DNA of 64,000 nt from contig CBDHCQ010000004.1 of the NCBI GenBank assembly GCA_965261255.1, positions 248,001-312,000 of the forward strand. Direction: 5' to 3'. Under the pieces are notes generated by a model. That model made no database searches, was not told the origin of the DNA, and worked only from the letters and a program-made list of their open reading frames with translations. Shown in pieces: positions 1 through 7,786 of the stretch; the first letter of the stretch is position 1; the number at the start of each line of letters is the position of its first letter. The position numbers and the translations under genes were made by a program. This stretch comes from Bin80 sp965261255. Lineage in GTDB: Bacteria > Bacteroidota > Rhodothermia > Rhodothermales > Bin80.

Positions 1-368
1 ATTCCGTGCGGATTAAGGACGAAACAAGTTTCTTGTTTGTCCCGCTAACCAGAGAAACGTGCAAACCGGAATATGTTGTACCTATTGTGACTGACACCGG
101 TAGATCCGAATTTACTGGTTTCAGTGCTTCAAAGAATTCGTATTGCAAAGCAAAATCGATGGTTTTTTCGCCATGCTCAGATACGGAGACTATCAGTGCG
201 AAAAAAACAGACAGCGGGGACTTCTACTTTAAGGATACAAAATGCAACTGCTACCGCTGGATTGCTGATCTGAAGCATCACCGTGCACTGCATACTGTAC
301 AGCGCTTGGGACAACAGATGGGAAGATTGGGCGTCGACGAATTTGAACCGTATCGAAGCAAAGAATAA
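1..368 (+). CDS. Hypothetical protein, probably 5'-truncated by the window edge
   Basis: I do not recognise this protein. The reading frame is open from the left edge and ends at a TAA at 366-368. A GTG at position 6 could start it, giving 120 residues, but nothing shows that it does. It contains several cysteines (including a CNC pair near residue 81) and no obvious signal peptide or membrane segment in the visible part. It lies about 300 bases before the duplicated peptide cassette on the same strand, so it may be the last gene of a neighbouring unit. It could also be a decayed remnant, as this end of the window holds several broken genes. Confidence 0.35.
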   Translation, partial: SVRIKDETSFLFVPLTRETCKPEYVVPIVTDTGRSEFTGFSASKNSYCKAKSMVFSPCSDTETISAKKTDSGDFYFKDTKCNCYRWIADLKHHRALHTVQRLGQQMGRLGVDEFEPYRSKE

Positions 369-614
369 CGGATTAGACGTAGAAATCTAAGTTTGAGCTG
401 GAGTAGGTTGCTGTTTCAGCTGATTGGCTTTAGAATTGGACGGTATCGGAACCTATTTCTGTAAGCAAGAATAGACGCCGAGTATATGATATTGATGTGT
501 TCGGTCTCGGGAGATGTAACGTAAAACGTGTAATGTAACGTGGTCAACGCGGATGAAGGCCTTTAGCTGGAAATGCCAGCGTTAGGCATATGTCTGGACA
601 CTTTGTAAGAACTG

Positions 615-635
615 CCCAATAATATGTATATTGGG
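615..635. promoter_or_regulatory. Inverted repeat before peptide gene 1
   Basis: The arms CCCAATA (615-621) and TATTGGG (629-635) are perfect complements around a 7-base spacer, 34 bases before the peptide ATG at 670. The same element, with longer arms, precedes the second peptide gene at 1454-1496. It could be an operator or an RNA hairpin in the 5' leader. The sequence does not decide between these. Confidence 0.5.
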
Positions 636-669
636 TGCTCATTTGCATTCACAAAACGAGGTTCTTAGA

Positions 670-942
670 ATGAAAAACACAATTAGCCGTCTGATCATGG
701 GGATTTGCCTGATTGCCATATTTGGTACGGCGGGATATGTTGGAGGCTTGGCGGTCCATTCAGTTTTTGCCCCATCTGAGGTGTATGCAGCGGAAGAGGA
801 AGAGGATGAGGGCAAGTGCGAAAACAATGTATGTATTAGAAACTGGTTGGGCAAGAAAAAATGCGTTGTACCGGAGGGGAATTCTGGAGCAGGATGCGAA
901 TTGCTTGAAGAGGGAGGTTGTACGACTTACGCGTGCAGTTGA
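670..942 (+). CDS. Small exported six-cysteine peptide, copy 1
   Basis: A 90-residue precursor. Residues 1-40 form a signal peptide with a hydrophobic stretch (about 8-31) and a likely cleavage after VYA, followed by an acidic run EEEEDE. The mature part (~50 residues) has six cysteines spaced C-x4-C-x9-C-x10-C-x7-C-x4-C. The paralogue at 1524 keeps every interval, which suggests a disulfide-stabilised peptide acting outside the cytoplasm. The ATG is preceded by GAGG 11 bases upstream, and longer upstream starts would spoil the signal peptide. The organisation recalls the NVEALA exported peptides of Bacteroides, which are also short, carry an unusual leader and sit beside 6-bladed propeller proteins. 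I do not claim membership of that family. Function is unknown. Confidence 0.75.
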   Translation: MKNTISRLIMGICLIAIFGTAGYVGGLAVHSVFAPSEVYAAEEEEDEGKCENNVCIRNWLGKKKCVVPEGNSGAGCELLEEGGCTTYACS

Positions 943-999
943 TGTACACAAGGATGAATTTGGGATGCCGCAGTGAGTATTAGGGTGTTCCGCTGGAAG

Positions 1000-1263
1000 A
1001 TGATTCCGGTGTGTTGTTGTCTCTCAAAGAGAAATCGTGGCCTGTATGAGTTATTCCTGCTTACGATATTCCTCTGTTGTTCCTTTCAAAAGGATCGCAG
1101 CAGGGAGCAATCAGGACCAGGCGTACTTCATTCCACGGAAGAAAATATTCCAGTAACCACGGATTCTCAGTTTGTCTTACATGAGGAAAGACCTGCGGAG
1201 GCGAAGCCTGTTCTGGACATGACTGGCGGGAATAAATATCTGATATGGGTAATGGGGGGATGA
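1000..1263 (+). pseudogene. Truncated 6-bladed beta-propeller lipoprotein (first copy)
   Basis: This open frame of 87 residues matches the first ~85 residues of the full propeller lipoprotein at 1850-3058: the MIP-x-CCCL start, hydrophobic stretch LFLLTI, lipobox cysteine at about 27, and the segments QSGPGVLH and EENIPV. It stops at 1261-1263, before any blade could form. The DNA then switches to the leader of the next repeat copy, so the truncation comes from the tandem duplication rather than a point mutation. A GTG at 973 is an alternative start, but the ATG at 1000 corresponds to the start chosen for the intact copy. At most it could make a short lipopeptide. Confidence 0.7.
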
Positions 1264-1453
1264 GGCAAATAGCTTGGAATGCTGGCGTTAGACATATGTC
1301 CAGACACTTTGTCAGACTTTTTGAATATTAATACGGAGGTCGATTGATTATTGATCTCGGAATTGGTTTGGGGCCATCTAGGCCTCAAACATTAGGACGC
1401 CTTTTTCACCAGTCTCCTGATGTAAATTGCAAGAAACATTGGGAATTATATAC

Positions 1454-1496
1454 GTGAGTGCCCAATTGCTCAGTAATGTGTATATTGGGCGCTCAC
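1454..1496. promoter_or_regulatory. Inverted repeat before peptide gene 2
   Basis: The arms GTGAGTGCCCAAT (1454-1466) and ATTGGGCGCTCAC (1484-1496) pair at 12 of 13 positions around a 17-base spacer, 27 bases before the peptide ATG. The corresponding site before copy 1 (615-635) keeps the CCCAAT/ATTGGG core but not the outer arms. Conservation at the same place in both copies, in otherwise diverged leader DNA, suggests a regulatory role. Confidence 0.55.
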
Positions 1497-1523
1497 TCAC
1501 ATTAACCAAACGAGGTTCTTAGT

Positions 1524-1793
1524 ATGAAAAACACAATTAGTCGTCTAATCATGGGGCTTTGCCTGATTGCCATATTTGGTACGGCGGGATATGTCGGAGG
1601 CTTGGCGACCCATTCGGTTTTTGCCCCATCTGAGGTACATGCAGCGGAAGAAGAGGAAGAGGATAAGTGCGAAAATAATGTTTGCATTAAAAACTGGCTG
1701 GGCAAGAGAAAATGCAAGGTAGCGGTGGGGAATTCAGGATCAGGATGCGAAAAGCTTGAAGGAGGAGGTTGTACGAGTTATAATTGTCCTTGA
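1524..1793 (+). CDS. Small exported six-cysteine peptide, copy 2
   Basis: This 89-residue paralogue of the product of 670-942 has a near-identical signal peptide (MKNTISRLIMG start, cleavage expected after VHA), an acidic EEEEED run, and the same six cysteines with identical spacing. The charged residues between the cysteines have drifted: VVPEGNSGAG became KVAVGNSGSG. The GNSG-x-GCE core and the C-terminal GGGCTSYNC-type end are kept. Keeping all cysteines and intervals while other residues change argues that both copies have been under selection. It is followed after 56 bases by the intact propeller lipoprotein, so the two are probably co-transcribed. Target and function are unknown. Confidence 0.8.
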   Translation: MKNTISRLIMGLCLIAIFGTAGYVGGLATHSVFAPSEVHAAEEEEEDKCENNVCIKNWLGKRKCKVAVGNSGSGCEKLEGGGCTSYNCP

Positions 1794-1849
1794 TATACAC
1801 AAGGACAATTTGAGATGTCGCAATGTGAATTAGGTTGTTCCGCCAGAAG

Positions 1850-3058
1850 ATGATTCCGAAGTGTTGTTGTCTCCCAAAGAGGCAAAGTAGCTTGTATGCG
1901 TTATTCCTGCTTACGATACTCCTCTCCTGTTCCTCTCAGAAGGATCGTGGTGGGGAGCAATCAGGACCAGGCGTACTTCACCCCACGGAAGAAAATATTC
2001 CAGTAATCACTGATTCTCGGTTTGTCTTGCATGAGGTAAAGCCTGCGGAGACGAAGCATTTTCTGGAAATATCCGGTGGGAACGGACATCTGATAGGAGT
2101 CATGGAGGGCTCGAGTGCAGAAATGGTCGGAGATATAGCGGATGTAACTATCAGTAAAGGGGCACTCTACTATGCTGATAGTGAATACGGTGAAGTGCGA
2201 ATCTACGATCAGTTCGGTTCCTTGATGGGTGCTGTTGGCTCTCCCGGGCTTGCTCCGGGAGAGTTCCAGCAGCTTGACAAGTTATCAGTTTCGGATGACG
2301 GCGAGATATTGGCTGTATTAGACCAAGGTACACGAGTTCAGCTGTTCCGAAAGCGGGGTTCCACATATATGCTGGAACATACGTTTCGTGTACCGGACTC
2401 TCTCTATGGTGGAGACATCTGTGTGATGAACGATCATTTATATACACTCGGGTTATCCGTCTTAGAAGAGTTGGATGGAATCATTCATAAGTACACTATT
2501 TCGGGAGAGTATGTCACATCGTTTGGAGCGATCTACAAGACATCCTTCGAGTTACTCCGCAGGATGTTAGCTCCAGAAGGAAGCCTTGAGTGTAATGAGA
2601 AGCATGGTGTTGTAGGCCATGTGAATGACAATATCCCTGTTCTTTCGGCGTATACGGATACCGGAGCTCTTATCTGGCAGGTTAAGTTTGCTGACTTTAA
2701 TCCTATAAAGATGGAGGAGGGAGTAACTTCTGAAGGGGCGCCTTCGGTTACTAGACGAGCGCCCAAGACAGGAGACAGCTTAGCGAATCTGTTATTATCG
2801 AACACAGAAGACTCGTTTCTTTTTACTTATTTCACTGTTTCTGACTTCAACAGTTTAACCGAAATGCCTAGTGGCACACGGCATTATTTCAATGTGGAAG
2901 TGCAGACTGGTCAGGGAAGTTATCTGGGCCAGAATACCGATATTGATTTATCCGAGTATCCCATATTAAGAGCACTTGATGCGGAGCGCGCTTACACGAT
3001 GGCATTTAGTCCGTTTCCCCAATTGGGGATATACCAGCGCGAGGAGGTGCTGCCATGA
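1850..3058 (+). CDS. 6-bladed beta-propeller lipoprotein
   Basis: A 402-residue secreted protein. Residues 1-27 are a lipoprotein signal (basic start, LFLLTILLSC lipobox, Cys27). The rest shows NHL/6-bladed-propeller features: alternating strand segments with words such as YYADSEYGEVRIYD, the connecting loop GLAPGEFQ, and SDDGEILAV. Proteins of this kind in Bacteroidota are lipid-anchored in the outer or inner membrane and usually have no known activity. I chose the ATG at 1850 because it matches the first copy at 1000 and gives a clean signal peptide; an upstream TTG at 1835 is also possible. The stop overlaps the next gene by ATGA, so translation is probably coupled. A distant relative lies at the right edge of the window. 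Confidence 0.75.
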   Translation: MIPKCCCLPKRQSSLYALFLLTILLSCSSQKDRGGEQSGPGVLHPTEENIPVITDSRFVLHEVKPAETKHFLEISGGNGHLIGVMEGSSAEMVGDIADVTISKGALYYADSEYGEVRIYDQFGSLMGAVGSPGLAPGEFQQLDKLSVSDDGEILAVLDQGTRVQLFRKRGSTYMLEHTFRVPDSLYGGDICVMNDHLYTLGLSVLEELDGIIHKYTISGEYVTSFGAIYKTSFELLRRMLAPEGSLECNEKHGVVGHVNDNIPVLSAYTDTGALIWQVKFADFNPIKMEEGVTSEGAPSVTRRAPKTGDSLANLLLSNTEDSFLFTYFTVSDFNSLTEMPSGTRHYFNVEVQTGQGSYLGQNTDIDLSEYPILRALDAERAYTMAFSPFPQLGIYQREEVLP

Positions 3059-3699
3059 AGGATTCTCCAACGCTTCCCCGTGATCGCGCTTTGGTTCTAG
3101 GAATTGTTTTCGTTACCATTATCGCTTTTGTGGTAGGTGTCGCAGATATCTTTTCTCTTCCATCGATTGATGTTCGTTGGCCCAAGAGTCCGGTGGTAGC
3201 AGATCCATATGTGCCTGACAATGATATCAAACGGGGTCGGGAGCTTGTGATGGTGTATATAGGCTCTTCGACATGTGGGTATGCTAACCTTGCGGAGGTA
3301 CCTGAACTAATAGAGCGCACAAAGCTGCTTTTGCAACAGAAGGCACACGGAAGTGGAATGCTGTTTTCTACGATGGGCATATCGATTGATTGGAATACAG
3401 AAGATGGGGTACGACATCTCGCCAAAATGGGACGTTTTGACGAGATCACAACGGGGAGAAATATTCAGGGTATGGGGGCCTATCAATTTGTGTGGAGCGC
3501 TTTGTCAAGCGAAGCTTCTACGCCGCAAGTGATTGTCGTTACACGCATGATTAATGCTCCTTCTGAAGAATACCCTCATCAATCCCATCATGTATCCAAT
3601 CCCACAGTACTCACCCGCAAAGCTGGGGTTACGGCAATTTCCGCCTGGCTTGATCGAGGCTCTCCGCTTCCCTTAGATTTACTTGAACTTGAGCAATAA
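3055..3699 (+). CDS. Membrane-anchored thioredoxin-like protein
   Basis: 214 residues. One N-terminal membrane segment (about 12-30) is followed by a soluble domain expected outside the cytoplasm. The stretch LVMVYIGSSTC (Cys74) resembles the strand-and-active-site start of a thioredoxin fold, and ASTPQVIVV (Pro157) resembles the cis-proline loop. The second cysteine of a CXXC pair is missing (CGYA), so a classical disulfide reductase is unlikely; a monothiol or purely structural domain is possible. It overlaps the propeller lipoprotein gene by ATGA and so belongs to the peptide/propeller cassette. A thiol-related partner would make sense beside six-cysteine peptides, but that is inference. 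Confidence 0.55.
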   Translation: MKDSPTLPRDRALVLGIVFVTIIAFVVGVADIFSLPSIDVRWPKSPVVADPYVPDNDIKRGRELVMVYIGSSTCGYANLAEVPELIERTKLLLQQKAHGSGMLFSTMGISIDWNTEDGVRHLAKMGRFDEITTGRNIQGMGAYQFVWSALSSEASTPQVIVVTRMINAPSEEYPHQSHHVSNPTVLTRKAGVTAISAWLDRGSPLPLDLLELEQ

Positions 3700-3769
3700 A
3701 GGAAGGCTCTAAGCATTGAGGAAGTCGGAACGTGACGCTAAAAATGGTGCCTACCAACCTGCTTGAAGG

Positions 3770-4080
3770 CTTCGATAGGCCAAGGTAGCCAATTCCAATA
3801 ACGTGGGTACCTGTCCAATGTTCTTCGCCAGCCCCGGAATCGCACCTTGTGGTAGTCCTGCAGGTTTATGTGATCACCACCGAACACATGCTCAAGCTTG
3901 GCTCGCGTGCAGTTGAACTTTCCGTTTTTTGGTAGCCGTTCGCATCAGTCCCGCGTATCAGTGCTTTTGATCAATGAGTTGCAGCACTTCTTACATGTCG
4001 AGTAGTTCGTACAGGCCCTGTGCCTTCGCATAGAACCCCTCCGACATGCTCTCATGTTGATATCAGCATGTCTCGGTAGA
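3770..4080 (-). mobile_element. Degenerate IS5-like transposase remnant
   Basis: Read on the minus strand, about 3930-3885 encodes TRAKLEHVFGG, which matches the RxxVEHVFG signature near the C-terminus of IS5/IS1182-type DDE transposases. It is followed in frame by about 45 further residues. The upstream part is scattered over other frames with stops (for example QGLYELLDM then a stop). No intact frame, no catalytic DDE set and no terminal repeats are visible, so this is a dead remnant. Family assignment rests on the single motif. Confidence 0.5.
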
Positions 4081-4117
4081 TTCTAGCTTCGGACTGTGCG
4101 CCGAATATGTTCACCTG

Positions 4118-4621
4118 CTACCTACGGATGTCAATTAATTCGAGATTGGCTATTGCATCGGCATATCCCTGCTCTGCAGCTAACTTATACCATTTCGCGG
4201 CTATCTGCCAATCCTGTGGCACACCAAATCCACCATTCGCATAAATGAGTCCTAGATTGAATTGTGCAATGACATGTCCTTGTTCTGCAGCTAACTGATA
4301 CCATTCTGCAGCTATCTGCCAATCCTGTGGCACCTTAAACCCATTTGCATAGAGGAATCCAAGTTTGAATTGTGCCTCAGCATGTCCCTGTTCTGCGGCT
4401 AATTGATACCATTTCGCCGCTCTCTCATGACTTAGCTCTACGCCTCCTCCACCATTAAAGTACAGTGACCCAAGATTGGCTTGTGCTTCGACATCTCCCT
4501 GTTCCGCAGCATGGCGGACCTCATCAATCGTGGGCTGCGCGACCGTAATAGGTGCCAAAGTGATTAGCAGTATCAAAACAGTTGCCACTGATGAGGTGAA
4601 TCTTGCAATCCGTTTCCTCAT
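4118..4621 (-). CDS. Sel1-repeat (SLR) secreted protein
   Basis: 167 residues when started at the ATG at 4621, which has GGGG shortly upstream and gives a signal peptide (residues 1-27, ending in VAQ). The mature part consists of Sel1-like repeats of ~36 residues, each with the pattern AxWYxLAAEQGHAxAQxxLGxLYANG. Three full units and a C-terminal partial one are visible, and the middle units are similar at DNA level (shared word ATCTGCCAATCCTGTGGCAC). SLR proteins are helical scaffolds for protein-protein contacts; the partner is not evident. The open frame continues upstream to 4813, but that part has no protein-like character and would bury the signal peptide. Confidence 0.7.
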   Translation of the reverse strand: MRKRIARFTSSVATVLILLITLAPITVAQPTIDEVRHAAEQGDVEAQANLGSLYFNGGGGVELSHERAAKWYQLAAEQGHAEAQFKLGFLYANGFKVPQDWQIAAEWYQLAAEQGHVIAQFNLGLIYANGGFGVPQDWQIAAKWYKLAAEQGYADAIANLELIDIRR

Positions 4622-5029
4622 GATTTCCCCATGTTGTTTGGTTAGCGCTTGCCGGAAAACAATATAAGGAAACTGGAGCACAACACTTGGGAGAAAATCA
4701 GTGTCGTCGTTGCTAGTATTGCGCGGCTGGGGAATCGTAAGGGGAACCTGTAATTCCATACCAGACCTAAAGATTCCAGTCGATTTCTCATTAATATCAC
4801 TCGTGCATTGCACAAGTCACTCAAATTGTTTTGAATGTTCCATCACCTTGTTCTTGTTGCGGACCTGGCACTCGGCCTGATAAGTTATGACAGCTTTGAA
4901 ACATCAGACGCCTTGGTGCAGATATAACTTATGGTGTGAGGTATGAGTCAGAATAAAAGGGCGACAAATCGCATCTTAATTCTAGTGCACGGACATACGC
5001 ATAACACTCAACCAGTTGTACAAGAGTGA
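4622..5029. other. Intergenic stretch between the Sel1 gene and the dioxygenase pseudogene
   Basis: No convincing gene. It holds the leader of the divergent Sel1 gene. A 9-base inverted repeat ATAAGTTAT (4880-4888) / ATAACTTAT (4924-4932) could be a relic of a mobile-element end or a regulator site. A short open frame from about 4944 (MSQNKRATN start) may be the frameshifted N-terminus of the dioxygenase pseudogene that follows. Confidence 0.35.
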
Positions 5030-5803
5030 GAAATCACGGATTCAGATGGTAGGCCGGTTGGTCGGATACTTAGTCGAAGGGAGATCATGCAAATCTTTGG
5101 AGCTGCTTTCCTGGTAAGTTCAGGGAGTGACATTGTCAAACAACCGGCTTCCGCAGTGGGGAAGACGGCGTTGCCCAAGTGTATTGTTCGTCCTGAGCAG
5201 ACAGAGGGTCCCTACTTTGCGGATTTGGAGCTTGAGCGGTCCGATATTCGGACTGAACCGTCTACCGGGGCCTTCTTGCCGGGTTTGCCATTGGAGTTGA
5301 CCTTTCAAGTGTCCCAGATCAATCGGATTAGTGTCCCACTTCAAGCGGATTAGGTTTCCCACAGCATCGGAATAGGCATCGGAGTGCAGGTGGAGATCTG
5401 CGCGAAGAGAAATTCCTGCGTGGTTATCAGTTGACCGATGTGTCTGGGATTGCCAGATTCATGACGATTTTTCCAGGATGGTATCGGGAAGCGGGCAGTG
5501 CCTATCTATTTCAAGATACGCACCGAGGTCAGTCAGGGTAGCGCATATGAGTTCACTTCTCAGCTATATTTTGATGATGCACTGTCTGATCAGGTGCGTG
5601 TTCAAGCGCCATATGCAACTCGTGGAGTACGCACTAAACGGAATTCTAACGATAGTATTTTTCGGCGTACCGGCGATAATCTGATGCTTGATCTTTCCCA
5701 TATTGATGAAGGCTATCTGTCGGCGTTCGGTGTTGGCCTTGACCTTTCCGATGCCGATACGGGCGGACAAGACTCAAACCGTAGGTCCTGCAGATTTGAT
5801 TGA
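5030..5803 (+). pseudogene. Broken intradiol ring-cleavage dioxygenase
   Basis: Pieces of one intradiol dioxygenase-like protein lie in order but in different frames. From 5030 there is a Tat-like leader (ILSRREIMQIFGAAF) running into CIVRPEQTEGPYF and LPGLPLELTFQV, ending at a stop at 5351. About 5413-5500, in another frame, reads FLRGYQLTD and MTIFPGWY. About 5498-5803, back in the first frame, reads YFKIRTE, YEFTSQLYFDD and TLRNSNDSIFRR-like sequence. The family opens aromatic rings or related substrates with ferric iron. Part of the centre also seems to be missing between the first two pieces, and frameshifts make a working enzyme impossible. Confidence 0.75.
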
Positions 5804-6134
5804 AGGCGTTGAGTCAGACTCAAACTGGTTCTACAAGAGGCGACTACACTTTGAATTGAATGTGGACTGCGTCGTGGGTTCTCGGCAACCGTGATTGAAC
5901 GATTGTAGTTGATTGGTGTAGTAATTCATTGCTATTGACACAGGGGAATTATCTCTGTCTTGGTATGCGCGGGTTTTCAGCCCCTCCCCTTGTGCGGTTA
6001 TCATTTTGCGAAACCATGCTTAGCCACACGCAAAATTATGATACTCCCGCCTGGGCAGGTGTGCCACTAACTTGATCAATTGCTGAACTGCAGCGTAGCG
6101 CAATTACTTTGTAGCATAACCCAGCCCTGAGATA
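5804..6134. other. Intergenic stretch before the DUF262-HEPN pair
   Basis: No gene, RNA or strong repeat recognised. The 5' leader and promoter of the DUF262 gene should lie here, but I see no clear promoter boxes. Confidence 0.3.
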
Positions 6135-7283
6135 ATGGAAGCAACGCATCAACCGAAGCACGAAAACGGAGGTGTGGTATCTAATGTTAATGATACCAGG
6201 GACCGTGAGGAAATAGAGGATATCAAAGAAGATGCTCCGATTCCTTACCATTATGATATCACATCATATGGAATTGACTTCCCCGTAGATTCTCTTGTTA
6301 AGCGCCTCAACAATGATGACATCCTTATACCCACTTTCGGTAAATACAGTAGCGATGATGACCAAATTCACGGATTCCAGCGCGATTACGTTTGGTCAAG
6401 ACTGAAGGCCGATCGATTTATAGAGTCACTTCTTCTAGGATTGCCAGTTCCGGGGATTTTTTTGGTAAAGGATAGGAGTAACCGATTACTGGTTCTGGAT
6501 GGGCAGCAACGGCTTATAACATTGCAAAAGTTTTGCCGTGAAGCCGGTACGGAGCCAAAATACCGACTACGCAATGTGCATCCTGATTTCGAGGGGAAGA
6601 GTTACGACGAGCTAGATCCAACAATCAGTCGAAGGCTTGATGACAGCCTCATTCACGCCACCATAGTGAAACAAGACAAGCCGACAGACGACCAGAGTAG
6701 CATATACGACATCTTTGAGCGATTGAATACGGGAGGGGTCAATCTACAACCACAAGAAATCAGGGTCGCTCTGTATCATGGAGACTTCGCTCATCTGCTT
6801 GCGGAACTTAATGAAGATCCCAACTGGCGCGCACTCTATGGTAGAAAATCAAGTAGGCTCAAGGACTTGGAGATGATTCTTCGGTTTTTCGCCTTCTACT
6901 ACCGCGGAGACAAGTATTCAAAGCCGATGAAAAGTTTTTTGAATGAGTATATGGGCAAGAATCGTAATCTTGAATGCCAGAGTAGGGATAAACTAGAGGG
7001 ATTATTTTTTGAGACAACTTCTTTTCTGAAGGATTGTCTAGGAGCGTCAGCTTTCAGACCTTTGGGATCGTTGAACGCCGCTGTACTAGATTCCGTCATG
7101 ACAGGTGTTGCAAAACGAATTAAGCGAGGACCAATCAAGAATTGTCAGGAGGTGAAAAAACAGCTTCAGGAATTGTTCGATAACGACAAATATATTGAAG
7201 CGGTGAAGACTGGCACTTCTGAGGAAGGTAAGGTTAGGACAAGACAGCAGCTTGCTTCGGATGCATTCGCGAATATTCTATGA
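6135..7283 (+). CDS. DUF262 (ParB/Srx-fold, GmrSD-N-like) protein
   Basis: 382 residues. Family hallmarks in order are FQRDYVWS (81-88), the nucleotide-site motif DGQQRL (122-127), and the IFERLNTGGV segment at about 200 with PQEIR just after. These define DUF262, the ParB/sulfiredoxin-like domain found in the N-terminal half of GmrSD-type type IV restriction enzymes and in many stand-alone defence-related proteins. It probably binds and hydrolyses a nucleotide. The HNH-nuclease DUF1524 half of full GmrSD is absent. The stop overlaps the start of the HEPN gene by ATGA, so the two are translated together and probably act as a pair. It sits in a decayed accessory region with mobile-element debris nearby. 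Confidence 0.85.
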   Translation: MEATHQPKHENGGVVSNVNDTRDREEIEDIKEDAPIPYHYDITSYGIDFPVDSLVKRLNNDDILIPTFGKYSSDDDQIHGFQRDYVWSRLKADRFIESLLLGLPVPGIFLVKDRSNRLLVLDGQQRLITLQKFCREAGTEPKYRLRNVHPDFEGKSYDELDPTISRRLDDSLIHATIVKQDKPTDDQSSIYDIFERLNTGGVNLQPQEIRVALYHGDFAHLLAELNEDPNWRALYGRKSSRLKDLEMILRFFAFYYRGDKYSKPMKSFLNEYMGKNRNLECQSRDKLEGLFFETTSFLKDCLGASAFRPLGSLNAAVLDSVMTGVAKRIKRGPIKNCQEVKKQLQELFDNDKYIEAVKTGTSEEGKVRTRQQLASDAFANIL

Positions 7284-7786
7284 ATGGCCTTCAAGAAGTA
7301 TCGCGTATGAAGCAGCGTCTTGATGACACATTTGAGCGAATTAAAACCATTGATCCTGGTTCGCTTGAATTGCAGAAAGATTTTGCTAGGTACCTGTGCG
7401 TATTGGTTTCGGGCTATGTAGAAAGGGCGATAGCACAGATTGTTCAAGAACATGCCCGTCGAAATGGATCTCCGACGTTGCAGAAATTTGTGGAAGCAAA
7501 GACGAACAGATTCACAAATGCGAAAACTGGAAAAATTATGAATTTCTTGGGCAGTTTCGATAAAGATTGGCACCAAGAAATTGAAAGATATCTCGCTGAG
7601 GGTTCGGGGGAAGCCATTGACAGCGTCGTTAGTAATAGACACCAGATTGCGCATGGGGGTGACTCTCAAATAACCTATAGCCAGATCCGGGATTATTACA
7701 CAAGGGCGCAAGAATTGGTCAATAGGGTGGAGAGACTATGTTTGGGGACGGGTCACTTTAAAAGAGGCTCGGGGATAGAAAATTAA
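7280..7786 (+). CDS. HEPN-domain protein (putative ribonuclease), partner of DUF262
   Basis: 168 residues, mostly helical. The segment SNRHQIAHGG (119-128) contains the R-x4-H motif (Arg120, His125), the catalytic signature of HEPN ribonucleases. N-terminal words YVERAIAQIV and the charged helix after them fit the RiboL-PSP/MAE_28990-type HEPN group. HEPN proteins cut RNA in toxin-antitoxin, abortive-infection and CRISPR-associated settings. The upstream DUF262 gene overlaps it by ATGA, so DUF262 may sense or restrain while HEPN acts as effector; that division of labour is inference. No third gene follows in the same orientation for 380 bases. Confidence 0.75.
   Translation: MNGLQEVSRMKQRLDDTFERIKTIDPGSLELQKDFARYLCVLVSGYVERAIAQIVQEHARRNGSPTLQKFVEAKTNRFTNAKTGKIMNFLGSFDKDWHQEIERYLAEGSGEAIDSVVSNRHQIAHGGDSQITYSQIRDYYTRAQELVNRVERLCLGTGHFKRGSGIEN

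Larger units (their letters stand above)
549..1262 (+). repeat. Tandem duplication, copy 1 (upstream region + peptide gene + start of propeller gene)
   Basis: This segment is repeated, with divergence, from about 1257 onward. Shared landmarks in order are: a leader containing the words GCGTTAG, CATATGTC and GACACTTTGT (about 572-606 and 1284-1314), an inverted repeat with CCCAAT/ATTGGG arms, the word AACGAGGTTCTTAG just before the peptide ATG, the peptide gene, and the first ~85 codons of a propeller lipoprotein gene. Copy 1 breaks off at 1263, inside the propeller gene, exactly where the leader of copy 2 begins. That is the pattern expected of a tandem duplication junction. Confidence 0.85.
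1257..2099 (+). repeat. Tandem duplication, copy 2
   Basis: This is the second copy of the unit seen at 549-1262. It differs by an insertion of about 140 bases in the leader (roughly 1311-1450), which separates the leader words from the inverted repeat. The right limit is where similarity to the truncated propeller copy ends. The insertion carries the word TTGGGAATTATATAC, which recurs elsewhere in the window (near 26622 and 35862). Confidence 0.8.

Noticed and set aside
514..541. Two ATGTAACGT words 19 bases apart before the peptide cassette
   Set aside because: Short and not repeated before the second copy, so no support for a regulatory role.
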